From: Symsagittifera roscoffensis
Lineage: Eukaryota > Xenacoelomorpha > Acoela > Convolutidae
Assembly: GCF_963678635.1 (NCBI RefSeq)
Contig: NC_087062.1
Span: forward strand, 47,295,283-47,359,282
Direction of reading: 5' to 3'
Length of the DNA: 64,000 nt
Below the pieces are notes generated by a model. That model had not been told where the DNA came from, searched no databases, and saw nothing but the letters and a program-made list of their open reading frames with translations. Of this stretch, positions 14,661-28,219 are shown piece after piece. The translations under genes were made by a program, and so were the position numbers. How positions within the stretch are numbered: the first letter of the stretch is position 1; the number at the start of each line of letters is the position of its first letter.

Positions 14661-16043
14661 GGGGGTATATTTCGACCGTCCCTCAAAGTATGTTTCTACC
14701 GTAGTCGAGATTTGCTTCGACTATGCTCGGTGTATGTTTCGACCGTGCCCGAGTTTTGCTTCAACCGTGGTTGAGGTTTGTTTTGGCCGTGCACGAGGTA
14801 TGTTTCGACCGTGCTCGATATATGTTTCGACCGTGCTCGAGGTTTGTTTCGACTGTGCTCGATATCTGTTTCGACCGTGCTCGAGGTTTGTTTCGACCGT
14901 GCTTGAGGTATCTTTCGGCCGTCGCTCGTGGTATGTTTCGACTTGCTCGAGTGATGTTTTTGGCAGAGCTCGAGATATGCACGAAGTATGTTTCGACCGA
15001 GCTCGAGGTAGGTTTCGGCCGAGCTCAAGGTATGTCTTAACTGACTTGAAGTTTGTTTTTACCATGCACGAGGTATGTTTCGATTGTCGCTCAAGGTATG
15101 TTTATACCGTGCTCGTGATATACTTCGACCATGTACGAAAATTGGTTCGACGGTCGCTCGAGGTATGTTTCGACCGTGCTCGAGGAAGGTTTCGACCAAG
15201 CTTGACATGTGTTCCAACCGTGCTTTCGGCCGTCGCTCGTGTTATGTTTCGAACGTCGCGCAAAGTTTGTTTCGGCCATGCTCGAGGTATGTTTCTACAG
15301 TGCTCGAGATGTGCTTCGACCGTGCACGAAGTTGGGTTCGACTGTCGCTCGAGGTGTGTTTCGACCGTGCTCGAGGTATGTTTCGACCGTGCTCGAGGTA
15401 TGTTTCGACCGTGCTCGAGGTAAGTTTTAACCGTGCTCGAAACATGTTTCGACGGTGCCCGAGTCATGTTTTGACCGTCGATCGAGGTAAATTTCGACCG
15501 TTCTGTGTATGTTTTGACTTTGTACGAGGTATGTTTCGAACGTGCTCGAGGTTTGTTTCGACACAGTGCTCGAGGTATGATTCGACCGTGCTCGAGACAA
15601 GATTCGACCGTGCACGAGTTATGTTACGAATGTGCACGAAGTATATTTCGACCGTCGCTCGAGGTATGTTTCTGCCGTGCTTGAGGTATCTTTCGACCGT
15701 CGCTCGAGTATGTTTCGAGCGACGCTCGAGTTATGTTTCGACGATGCTCGAAGTAGGTTTTCGACCGTGCTCGACGTATGCTTTAGCCGTGCTCGAGGTA
15801 CGTTTAAACCGTGATTGAGGTATGTTTCAACCGTTCTTGAAGTGTGTTTCAACCATGCTTGAGGTATGTTTTGACCATGCACGACGTATATTTCGATCAT
15901 CGCTCAAGGTATGTTTCGACCGTGCTCGAGATATGCTTCGACCGTGCACGAGGTATGTTTCGACTGTCGCTCGAGGTATGTTTTAACCGTGCTTGAATTT
16001 TGTTTCAACCGTGCTTGAGGTATGTTTCAACCGTGCTTGAGGT

Positions 16044-19000
16044 ATGTTTCAACCGTGCTTTAGGTATGTTTCGACCGAGCTCGAGTTAATTTTTTCTTCT
16101 GAATTGAGGTATGTTTCGACCATGAACGAATTATATTTCGAACATCGCTCAGGTATATTTCTACCGTGCTCGAGATATGCTTCAACCGTGCACAAAGTAT
16201 GTTTCAACCGCCGCTCGAGGTATGTTTCGACAATGCTCGAGGTATCTTTCGGCCGTCGCTCGTGGTATGTTTCGACCGTCGCGCGAAGTTTGTTTCAACA
16301 ATGCTCGAGTTATGTTTGCGACAATGCTCGAGATATGCTTCGACCGTCCAAAAAGTTTGTTTCGACCGAGCTCGAGGTATGTTTTAACTGACTTGAGGTA
16401 TGTTTCGACCATGCAGGAGGTATATTTGGACTGTCGCTCAAGGTATGTTTCGGCCGTTCTCGAAATGTGTTTCAGTCGTGCCTGAGGTACGTTTCGACCG
16501 TCGCTCGAAGTTTGTTTCGACCATGCCCGAGACATGTTTGCGCCAATGCTCGAGATATGGTTCCACCCTCCACAAAGTATGTTTCGACCTAGCTCCAGGT
16601 ATGTCTCAACTGCCTTAAAGTATGTTTCGACCATGCACGAGGTATATTTCGACTGTCGCTAAAGGTATTTTTCTACCGTGCTCGAGATATGCTTCGACCG
16701 TGCACGAAGTTTGGTTCGACCGTCGCTCGAAGAATGTTTCGACCTTGCTCGAGATATGTTTCGACCGTGCTCGAGGTATATTTTAACCGTGCTCGAAGTA
16801 TGTTTCGAATGTGTACGATGTTTGTTTCGACTGTCGCTCGAGGTATGTTTCGACCGTGCTCAGCGTATGTTTCGATTGTGTACGAGGTATCTTTCGACCG
16901 TGCTCGAATTATGTTTCGAACAAGCTCGAGGTATGGTTCGACTGTGCTCGAGGTATGATTCGACCGTGCGCGAGTTATATTACGAATGTGCACGAGGTAT
17001 ATTTCGACCGTCGCTGGAGGTATTTTTTGAACGTGCTCGAGGAAGGTTTCGATCAAGCTCGAGATGTGTTTCAACTCTGCTTGAGGTATCTTTCGACCGT
17101 CGCTCGATGTATATTTCAACCGTGCTCGAGTTTTGTTTTCGACAGTGCTCGAGGTATGTTTCAACCGTGCTTGATGTATGTTTCAATTGACTTGAGGTAT
17201 GTTTCGACCATAAACGAGGTATATTTCGATCATCGCTCAAGGTATGTTTCGACCCTGCTCAAGATATGCTTCGACCGTGCACGAGGTATGTTTCGACTGT
17301 CGCTCGAGGTATGTTTCAACCGTGCTTGAGTTTTGTTTTAACCGTGCTTGAGGTATGTTTCAACCGTGCTTGAGGTTCGTTTCAACTGTGCTTGAGGTAT
17401 GTTTCGACCGAGCTCGAGGTAATTTTCAAATGACTTGAGGTATGTTCCGAACGTGCTCAGCGTATGTTTCGATTGTGTACAAGGTATCTTTCGACCGTGC
17501 TCGAAGTATGTTTCGAACAAGCTCGAGGTATGGTTCGACTGTGCTCGAGGTATGATTCGACCGTGCGCGAGTTATGTTACGAATGTGCACGAGGTATATT
17601 TCGACCGTCGCTCGAGGTATATTTCGAACGTGCTCGAGGAAGGTTTCGATCAAGCTCGAGATGTGTTTCAACTCTGCTTGAGGTATCTTTCGACCGTCGC
17701 TCGATGTATGTTTCAACCGTGCTCGAGTTTTGTTTTCGACAGTGCTCGAGGTATGTTTCAGCCGTGCTTGATGTATGTTTCAACTGACTTGATGTATGTT
17801 TTGACCATGCACGACGTATATTTCGATCATCGCTCAAGGTATGTTTCGACCGTGCTCGAGATCTGCTTCGACCGTGCACGAGTTATGTTTCGATTGTCGC
17901 TCGAGGTATGTTTTAACCGTGCTTGAGTTTTGTTTTCGACAGTGCTCGAGGTATGTTTCAACCGGGCTTGATGTATGTTTCAATTGACTTGAGGTATGTT
18001 TTGACCATGCTTACGTATATTTCTATCATCGCTCAAGGTATGTTTCGACCGTGCTCGAGATATGCTTCGACCGTGCACGAGGTATGTTTCGACCGTCGCT
18101 CGATGTATGTTTCAACCGTGCTCGAGTTTTGTTTTCGACAGTGCTCGAGGTATGTTTCAACTGTGCTCGAAGTATGTTTCGAACAAGCTCGAGGTATGGT
18201 TTGACTGTGCTCGAGGTATGATTCGACCGAGCGCGAGTTATGTTACGAATGTGCACGAGGTATATTTCGACCGTCGCTCGAGGTATATTTCGAACGTGCT
18301 CGAGGAAGGTTTCGATCAAGCTCGAGATGTGTTTCAACTCTGCTTGGGGTATCTTTCAAACGTCGCTCGATGTATGTTTCAACCGTGCTCGAGTTTTGTT
18401 TTCGACAGTGCTGGAGGTATGTTTCAACGTGCTTGATGTATGTTTCAACTGACTTGAGTTATGTTTCGACCATAAACGAGGTATATTTCGATCATCGCTC
18501 AAGGTATGTTTCGACCGTGCTCGAGATATGCTTCGAGCTCGAGATGTGTTTCAACTCAGCTTGAGGTATCTTTCGACCGTCGCTCGATGTATGCTCGAGA
18601 TATGCTTCGAGCTCGAGATGTGTTTCAACTCTGCTTGAGGTATCTTTCGACCGTCGCTCGATGTATGTTTCAACCGTGCTCGAGTTTTGTTTTCGACAGT
18701 GCTCGAGGTATGTTTCAACCGTGCTTGATGTATGTTTCAACTGACTTGAGGTATTTTTGACCATGCACGACGTATATTTCGATCATCGCTCAAGGTATGT
18801 TTCGACCGTGCTCGAGATATGCTTCGACCGTGCACGAGGTATGTTTCGACCGTCGCTCGATGTATGTTTCAACCGTGCATATGCTTCGACCGTGCACGAG
18901 GTATCTTTCGACCGTTCCTCGAGAAATGTTTCGACCGTGCTCGATCTATGTTTCGACCGTGCTCTCGGTTTGTTTCGACTGTGCTCGATATCTGTTTTGA

Positions 19001-22000
19001 CCGTGCTCGAGGTTTGTTTCGACCGTGCTTGAGGTATCTTTCGGCCGTCGCTCGTGGTATGTTTCGAACTGCTCGAGTGATGTTTTCGGCAAAGCTCGAG
19101 ATATGCACGAGGTATGTTTCGACTGTCGCTCAAGGTTTGTTTCTACCGTGCTCGAGATATATTTCGACCATGTACGAAATTTGGTTCGACGGTCGCTCGA
19201 GGTATGTTTCGACCGTGCTCGAGGAAGGTTTCAACCAAGCTTGACATGTGTTCCAACCGTGCTTTCGGCGGTCGCTCATGGTAAGTTTCGAACGTCGCGC
19301 AAAGTTTGTTTCGGCCATGCTCGAGGTATGTTTCTACAGTGCTCGAGATGTGCTTCGACCGTGCACAAAGTTGGGTTCGACCGTGCTCGACGTATGCTTT
19401 AGCCGTGCTCGAGGTACGTTTAAACCGTGATTGAGGTATGTTTCAACCGTGCTTGAAGTGTGTTTCAACCATGCTTGAGGTATGTTTTGACCATGCACGA
19501 CGTATATTTCGATCATCGCTCAAGGTATGTTTCGACCGTGCTCGAGATATGCTTCGACCGTGCACGAGGTATGTTTCGACTGTCGCTCGAGGTATGTTTT
19601 AACCGTGCTTGAGGTATGTTTCAACCGTGCTTGAGGTATGTTTCAACCGTGCTTTAGGTATGTTTCGACCGAGCTCGAGTTAATTTTCAAATGACTTGAG
19701 GTATGTTTCGACCATGAACGAATTATATTTCGAACATCGCTCAGGTATATTTCTACCGTGCTCGAGATATGCTTCAACCGTGCACAAAGTATGTTTCAAC
19801 CGCCGCTCGAGATATGTTTCGACAATGCTCGAGGTATCTTTCGGCCGTCGCTCGTGGTATGTTTCGACCGTCGCGCGAAGTTTGTTTCAACAATGCTCGA
19901 GTTATGTTTGCGACAATGCTCGAGATATGCTTCGACCGTCCAAAAAGTTTGTTTCGACCGAGCTCGAGGTATGTTTTAACTGACTTGAGGTATGTTTCGA
20001 CCATGCAGGAGGTATATTTGGACTGTCGCTCAAGGTATGTTTCTACCGTGCTCGAGATATGCTTCGACCGTGCACGAAGTTTGGTTCGACCGTCGCTCGA
20101 AGTATGTTTCGACCTTGCTCGAGATATGTTTCGACCGTGCTCGAGGTATGATTTAACCGTGCTCGAAGTTTGTTTCGACCATGCCCGAGACATGTTTGCG
20201 CCAATGCTCGAGATATGGTTCCACCGTCCACAAAGTATGTTTCGACCTAGCTCCAGCTATGTCTCAACTGCCTTAAAGTATGTTTCGACCATGCACGAGG
20301 TATATTTCGACTGTCGCTAAAGGTATGTTTCTATCGTGCTCGAGATATGCTTCGACCGTGCACGAAGTTTGGTTCGACCGTCGCTCGAAGTATGTTTCGA
20401 CCTTGCTCGAGATATGTTTCGACCGTGCTCGAGGTATGATTTAACCGTGCTCGAAGTATGTTTCGAATGTGTACGATGTTTGTTTCGACTGTCGCTCGAG
20501 GTATGTTTCGACCGTGCTCAGCGTATGTTTCGATTGTGTACGAGGTATCTTTCGACCGTGCTCGAATTATGTTTCGAACAAGCTCGAGGTATGGTTCGAC
20601 TGTGCTCGTGGTATGATTCGACCGAGCGCGAGTTATGTTACGAATGTGCACGAGGTATATTTCGACCGTCGCTCGAGGTATATTTCGAACGTGCTCGAGG
20701 TATATTTCGAACGTGCTCGAGGAAGGTTTCGATCAAGCTCGAGATGTGTTTCAACTCTGCTTGGGGTATCTTTCAAACGTCGCTCGATGTATGTTTCAAC
20801 CGTGCTCGAGTTTTGTTTTCGACAGTGCTCGAGGTATGTTTCAACGTGCTTGATGTATGTTTCAACTGACTTGAGTTATGTTTCGACCATAAACGACGTA
20901 TATTTCGATCATCGCTCAAGGTATGTTTCGACCGTGCTCGAGATCTGCTTCGACCGTGCACGAGTTATGTTTCGATTGTCGCTCGAGGTATGTTTTAACC
21001 GTGCTTGAGTTTTGTTTTCGACAGTGCTCGAGGTATGTTTCAACCGGGCTTGATGTATGTTTCAACTGACTTGAGGTATGTTTTGACCATGCTTACGTAT
21101 ATTTCTATCATCGCTCAAGGTATGTTTCGACCGTGCTCGAGATATGCTTCGACCGTGCACGAGGTATGTTTCGACCGTCGCTCGATGTATGTTTCAACCG
21201 TGCTCGAGTTTTGTTTTCGACAGTGCTCGAGGTATGTTTCAACTGTGCTCGAAGTATGTTTCGAACAAGCTCGAGGTATGGTTCGACTGTGCTCGAGGTA
21301 TGATTCGACCGAGCGCGAGTTATGTTACGAATGTGCACGAGGTATATTTCGACCGTCGCTCGAGGTATATTTCGAACGTGCTCGAGGAAGGTTTCGATCA
21401 AGCTCGAGATGTGTTTCAACTCTGCTTGGGGTATCTTTCAAACGTCGCTCGATGTATGTTTCAACCGTGCTCGAGTTTTGTTTTCGACAGTGCTCGAGGT
21501 ATGTTTCAACGTGCTTTATGTATGTTTCAACTGACTTGAGTTATGTTTCGACCATAAACGAGGTATATTTCGATCATCGCTCAAGGTATGTTTCGACCGT
21601 GCTCGAGATATGCTTCGAGCTCGAGATGTGTTTCAACTCAGCTTGAGGTATCTTTCGACCGTCGCTCGATGTATGCTCGAGATATGCTTCGAGCTCGAGA
21701 TGTGTTTCAACTCTGCTTGAGGTATCTTTCGACCGTCGCTCGATGTATGTTTCAACCGTGCTCGAGTTTTGTTTTCGACAGTGCTCGAGGTATGTTTCAA
21801 CCGTGCTTGATGTATGTTTCAACTGACTTGAGGTATTTTTTGACCATGCACGACGTATATTTCGATCATCGCTCAAGGTATGTTTCGACCGTGCTCGAGA
21901 TATACTTCGACCGTGCACGAGGTATGTTTCGACCGTCGCTCGATGTATGTTTCAACCGTGCATATGCTTCGACCGTGCACGAGGTATCTTTCGACCGTTC

Positions 22001-24400
22001 CTCGAGAAATGTTTCGACCGTGCTCGATCTATGTTTCGACCGTGCTCTCGGTTTGTTTCGACTGTGCTCGATATCTGTTTTGACCGTGCTCGAGGTTTGT
22101 TTCGACCGTGCTTGAGGTATCTTTCGGCCGTCGCTCGTGGTATGTTTCGAACTGCTCGAGTGATGTTTTCGGCAAAGCTCGAGATATGCACGAGGTATGT
22201 TTCGACCGAGCTCAAGGTATGTCTTAACTGACTTGAGGTTTGTTTCGACCATGCACGAGGTATGTTTCGACTGTCGCTCAAGGTATGTTTCTACAGTGCT
22301 CGAGATATATTTCGACCATGTACAAAATTTGGTTCGACGGTCGCTCGAGGTATGTTTCGACCGTGCTCGAGGAAGGTTTCAACCAAGCTTGACATGTGTT
22401 CCAACCATGCTTTCGGCGGTCGCTCATGGTAAGTTTCGAACGTCGAGCGAAGTTTGTTTCAACAATGCTCGAGTTATGTTTGCGACAATGCTCGAGATAT
22501 GCTTCGACCGTCCAAAAAGTTTGTTTCGACCGAGCTCGAGGTATGTTTTAACTGACTTGAGGTATGTTTCGACCATGCAGGAGGTATATTTGGACTGTCG
22601 CTCAAGGTATGTTTCGGCCGTTCTCGAAATGTGTTTCAGTCGTGCCTGAGGTACGTTTCGACCGTCGCTCGAAGTTTGTTTCGACCATGCCCGAGACATG
22701 TTTGCGGCAATGCTCGAGATATGGTTCCACCGTCCACAAAGTATGTTTCGACCTAGCTCCAGGTATGTCTCAACTGCCTTAAAGTATGTTTCGACCATGC
22801 ACGAGGTATATTTCGACTGTCGCTAAAGGTATGTTTCTACCGTGCTCGAGATATGCTTCGACCGTGCACGAAGTTTGGTTCGACCGTCGCTCGAAGTATG
22901 TTTCGACCTTGCTCGAGATATGTTTCGACCGTGCTCGAGGTATGTTTTAACCGTGCTCGGAGTATGTTTCGAATGTGTACGATGTTTGTTTCGACTGTCG
23001 CTCGAGGTATGTTTCGACCGTGCTCAGCGTATGTTTCGATTGTGTACGAGGTATCTTTCGACCGTGCTCGAATTATGTTTCGAACAAGCTCGAGGTATGG
23101 TTCGACTGTGCTCGAGGTATGATTCGACCGAGCGCGAGTTATGTTACGAATGTGCACGAGGTATATTTCGACCGTCGCTCGAGGTATATTTCGAACGTGC
23201 TCGAGGAAGGTTTCGATCAAGCTCGAGATGTGTTTCAACTCTGCTTGGGGTATCTTTCAAACGTCGCTCGATGTATGTTTCAACCGTGCTCGAGTTTTGT
23301 TTTCGACAGTGCTCGAGGTATGTTTCAACGTGCTTGATGTATGTTTCAACTGACTTGAGTTATGTTTCGACCATAAACGAGGTATATTTCGATCATCGCT
23401 CAAGGTATGTTTCGACCGTGCTCGAGATATGCTTCGAGCTCGAGATGTGTTTCAACTCAGCTTGAGGTATCTTTCGACCGTCGCTCGATGTATGCTCGAG
23501 ATATGCTTCGAGCTCGAGATGTGTTTCAACTCTGCTTGAGGTATCTTTCGACCGTCGCTCGATGTATGTTTCAACCGTGCTCGAGTTTTGTTTTCGACAG
23601 TGCTCGAGGTATGTTTCAACCGTGCTTGATGTATGTTTCAACTGACTTGAGGTATTTTTTGACCATGCACGACGTATATTTCGATCATCGCTCAAGGTAT
23701 GTTTCGACCGTGCTCGAGATGTGCTTCGACCGTGCACGAGGTATGTTTCGACCGTCGCTCGATGTATGTTTCAACCGTGCATATGCTTCGACCGTGCACG
23801 AGGTATCTTTCGACCGTTCCTCGAGAAATGTTTCGACCGTGCTCGATCTATGTTTCGACCGTGCTCTCGGTTTGTTTCGACTGTGCTCGATATCTGTTTT
23901 GACCGTGCTCGAGGTTTGTTTCGACCGTGCTTGAGGTATTTTTCGGCCGTCGCTCGTGGTATGTTTCGAACTGCTCGAGTGATGTTTTCGGCAAAGCTCG
24001 AGATATGCACGAGGTATGTTTCGACCGAGCTCAAGGTATGTCTTAACTGACTTGAGGTTTGTTTCGACCATGCACGAGGTATGTTTCGACTGTCGCTCAA
24101 GGTATGTTTCTACCGTGCTCGAGATATATTTCGACCATGTACAAAATTTGGTTCGACGGTCGCTCGAGGTATGTTTCGACCGTGCTCGAGGAAGGTTTCA
24201 ACCAAGCTTGACATGTGTTCCAACCGTGCTTTCGGCGGTCGCTCTTGGTAAGTTTCGAACGTCGCGCAAAGTTTGTTTCGGCCATGCTCGAGGTATGTTT
24301 CTACAGTGCTCGAGATGTGCTTCGACCGTGCACAAAGTTGGGTTCGACCGAGCTCGAGGTATGTTTTAACTGACTTGAGGTATGTTTCGACCATGCAGGA
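16044..24400. repeat. Mosaic of large duplications (3,592, 3,082 and 1,819 bp offsets)
   Basis: Several kilobase-scale blocks recur here. Sequence near 16,180-16,490 returns 3,592 bp downstream. Roughly 17,900-19,110 returns at 20,980-22,190 (offset 3,082). Roughly 21,250-22,400 returns at 23,070-24,220 (offset 1,819). Sequence near 19,130-19,320 returns at 24,097-24,285 (offset 4,967). A diagnostic compressed segment, in which ATGCTTCGAGCTCGAGATG joins two truncated units, occurs at about 18,530, 21,607 and 23,430 and again about 70 to 90 bp later in each copy. It marks the copies as common descendants of one deletion-bearing block. Confidence 0.85.
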
Positions 24401-27400
24401 GGTATATCTCGACCGTCGCTCGAGGTATGTTTCTGCCGTGCTTGAGGTATCTTTCGACCGTCGCTCGAGTTATGTTTCGACGATGCTCGAAGTAGGTTTT
24501 CGACCGTGCTCGACGTATGCTTTAACCGTGCTCGAGGTACGTTTAAACCGTGATTGAGGTATGTTTCAACCGTGCTTGAAGTGTGTTTCAACCATGCTTG
24601 AGGTATGTTTTGACCATGCACGACGTATATTTCGATCATCGCTCAAGGTATGTTTCGACCGTGCTCGAGATATGCTTCGACCGTGCACGACGTATGTTTC
24701 GACTGTCGCTCGAGGTATGTTTTAACCGTGCTTGAGTTTTGTTTCAACCGTGCATGAGGTATGTTTTAACCGTAATTGAGGTATGTTTCAACCGTGCTTG
24801 AGATATGTTTCGACCGAGCTCGAGGTAATTTTCAAACGACTTCAGGTATGTTTCGACCATGCACGAGTTATATTTCGAACATCGCTCAAAGTAAATTTCT
24901 ACCGTGCTCGAGATATGCTTCAACCGTGCACGAAGTATGTTTCAACCGCCGCTCGAGGTATGTTTCGACCATGCTCGAGGTATCTTTTGGCCGTGCTCCA
25001 GGTATGTTTCAACCGTGCTCGAAGTTTAATTAGACGGTGCACGAGTCATGTTTCGACCGAGCTCGAGGTATGTTTCGACCGTGCTCGAGGTATGATTCGA
25101 CCGTGCACGAGGTATGATTCGACCGTGCACGAGTTATATTACGAATGTGCTCGTTGTATGCTTTGACCATGCTCGAGGTATGTTTTAACCTCGCTTGAGG
25201 TAAGTTTCAACCGTGCACGAGGGGTGTTTCGACCGTCGCTCGAGAAATGTTATGGCCGTGCTCGAGGTATGTTTTGACCGTGCTCGAGTTATATTTCGAC
25301 CTTGCTCGAAGTATGTTTCGACCGTGCTCGAGGAAAGTTTCGACCGTGCTCGAGATGTGTTTCAACCGTGCTTGAGATATCTTACGACCGTCGCTTGAGT
25401 ATGTTTCGACCGTGCTTGAGATATGCTTTAACCGTGCTCGAGGTATGTTTAAACCGTGCTTGAGCTATGTTTCGACCCTGCACGAGGCATGTTTCGACAG
25501 TCGCTCGAGGTATGTTTCGACCGTCGCTCGAGATATGATTCGACCGAGCACGAAGTATGTTTCGACCGTCGCTCGAGGTATGATTCGACCCTGCACGAGT
25601 TATGTTACAAATGTGCTCGTTGCATGTTTCGACCGTGCTCGAGGTATGCTCTAAGCGTGCTCGAGGTATGTTTAAACCGTGCTTGAGCTATGTTTCGATC
25701 GTGCACGAGGTATTTTTCGACAGTCGCTCGAGGTATGTTTCTACCTTGATCGAGGTATAGTACGAATGTGCTCGATATATGTTTCGACCGTGCTTGAGGT
25801 ATGTTTTAACCGTGCTTGAGGTATGCTTCGACTGTCGCTCGAGGTATGCTTCGACCGTGCATGTAGGCTGCTTCGACCGTCGCTCGAATTATGATTCGAC
25901 CGTCCTCGAGGTATATTTCGACTGTCGCTCGATGTATGTTTCTGCCGTTCTCGAGGTTTGTTTCGACCGTGCTCAAGGTATGCTTCGACCGTGCACGAAG
26001 TATGTTTCGACGGTCGATCGAGGCATGATTCGAACCTGCACGAGTTATGTTACGAATGTGCTCGTTGTATGTTTCGACCGTGCTCGATTTATGTTTTAAC
26101 CGTGCTTGTGGTATGTTTCTGCCGTTATCGAGGTTTGTTTCGACCGTGCACGAAGGATGCTTCGACCGTCGCTCGAGGTTTGACTTGACCGTGCGGGAGG
26201 TAAGTTTAAACCGTGCGTGCGGTATGTTTCGAACGTCGCTCGAGGTATGTTTCTCCGGTGCTCGAGGTATGTTTTGACCGTACTCGAGTTATGTTTCGAC
26301 TGTGCCCGAGATAGGTTACAGCCGTGCTTGAGGTATCTTTCGACCAACGCTCGAGTATGTTTCGAGCGTCGCTTGAGTTATGTTTAGACCATGCTCGAAG
26401 TATGCTTTAACCGTGCTCGAGTTGTGTTTAAACCGTGCTTGAGCTATGTTTCGACCGTGCACGAGGTATGATTCGACTTATGCTCGAGGTATGTTTCAGC
26501 CGTGCTCGAGTTATAATTTAACCGTGCTCGAGTAATGTTTCAACCGTGCTCGGAGTAGGTTTCGACCGTGCTCGAGGTATCTTCCGACCGTCGCTCGAGT
26601 ATATTTCGAGCGTCGCTCGAGGTATGTTTCGACCGTGCTCGAGGTATATTTTAACCGTTTTTGAGGTAAATTTCAACCGTGCGTGAAGTATGTTTCGACA
26701 GTCGCTCGAGGTTTGTTTCTGCGGTGCTCGAGGTATGTTTTGACCGCGCTCGAGTTATGTTTCGACCGTGCTCGAGGTATGCTTTAACTGTGCTCCAGGT
26801 ATGTTTAAACCGTGCTTGAGCTAGGTTTCGATCGTGCACGAGGTATGTTTCGACAGTCGCTCGAGGTATGTTTCTACCTTGCTCGAGGTATGTTACGAAT
26901 GTGCTCGATGTATGTTTAGACTGTGCTTGAGGTATGTTTTAACCGTGCTTGAGCTATGCTTCAACCGTGCACAAGGTATATATCGACCATCGCTCGAGGT
27001 ATGTTTCTGCCGTTCTCGAGGTTTGTTTCGACCGTGCTCGAGGTATGCTTCGACCGTGCACGAAGGATGCTTCGACCGTCGCTCGAGGTTTGAATTGACC
27101 GTGCTCGAGATAAGTTTAAACCGTGCGTGAGGTATGTTTCGAACGTCGCTCGAGGTATGTTTCTGCGGTGCTCGAGGTATGTTTTGACCGTACTCGAGTT
27201 AAGTTTCGAATGTGCCCGAGATAGGTTTCAACCGTGCTTGAGGTATCTTTCGACCAACGCTCGAGTATGTTTCGAGCGTCGCTTGAGTTATGTTTCGACC
27301 ATGCTCGAAGTATGCTTTAACCGTGCTCGATTTGTGTTTAAACCGTGCTTGAGCTATGTTTCGACCGTGCTCGAGGTATGTTTCTGCCGTGCTCGAGGTA

Positions 27401-28219
27401 TATTTTCACCGTCTCAAAATATGTTTCTACCGTGCTCGGAGTAGGTTTCGACCGTGCTCGAGGTATCTTCCGACTGTCGCTCGAGTATAATTCGAGCGTC
27501 ACTTGAGCTATGTTTGGACCATGCCCGAGGTATGGTTTCGACCGTGCTCGAGGTATGCTGAAACCGTGCTCGAGGTATGTTTAATACGCGCTCGATCGAG
27601 GTATGTTTCGACTCTCGCTCGAGGTATGTTTCTGCCGTGCTCGAGGTATGTTTTAACCGTGCTCGAGTTATGTTTCGACCGTGCTGGGAGTAGGTTTCGA
27701 CCGTGCTCGAGGTATCTTCAAGCATCGCTTGAGTTATATTTCGGTCATGCTCGAGGTATGGTTTAGACCGTGCTCGAGGTATGCTTTAATCGTGCTCGAG
27801 GTATGTTTAAACCATGCTTGAGCTATGTTTCGACCGGGCACGAGGTATGTTTCGACTGTCGCTCGAGGTTTGTTTCTACCATGCTCGAGGTCTGCTTCAA
27901 CCGTGCACAACGTTTGTTTCGACCGTCGCTGGAGGTATGATTCGACCGTGCTCGAGGTATGATTCGGCCGTGCACGAGTTATGTTACGAATGTGCTCAAA
28001 GTATGTTTCGACCGTGCTCGAGGAAGGTTTTGACCGTGCAAGCGGGTTGTTTCAACCGTGCATGAGGTATCTTTCGACCATCGCTCCAGTATAATTCGAC
28101 CGTTGCTGGAGGTATGATTCGACCGTGCTCGAGTTATGATTCGGCCGTGCACGATTTATGTTACGAATGAGCTCGATGTATGTTTCGACCGTGCACGAGG
28201 TATATTTCGACCGTCGCTC

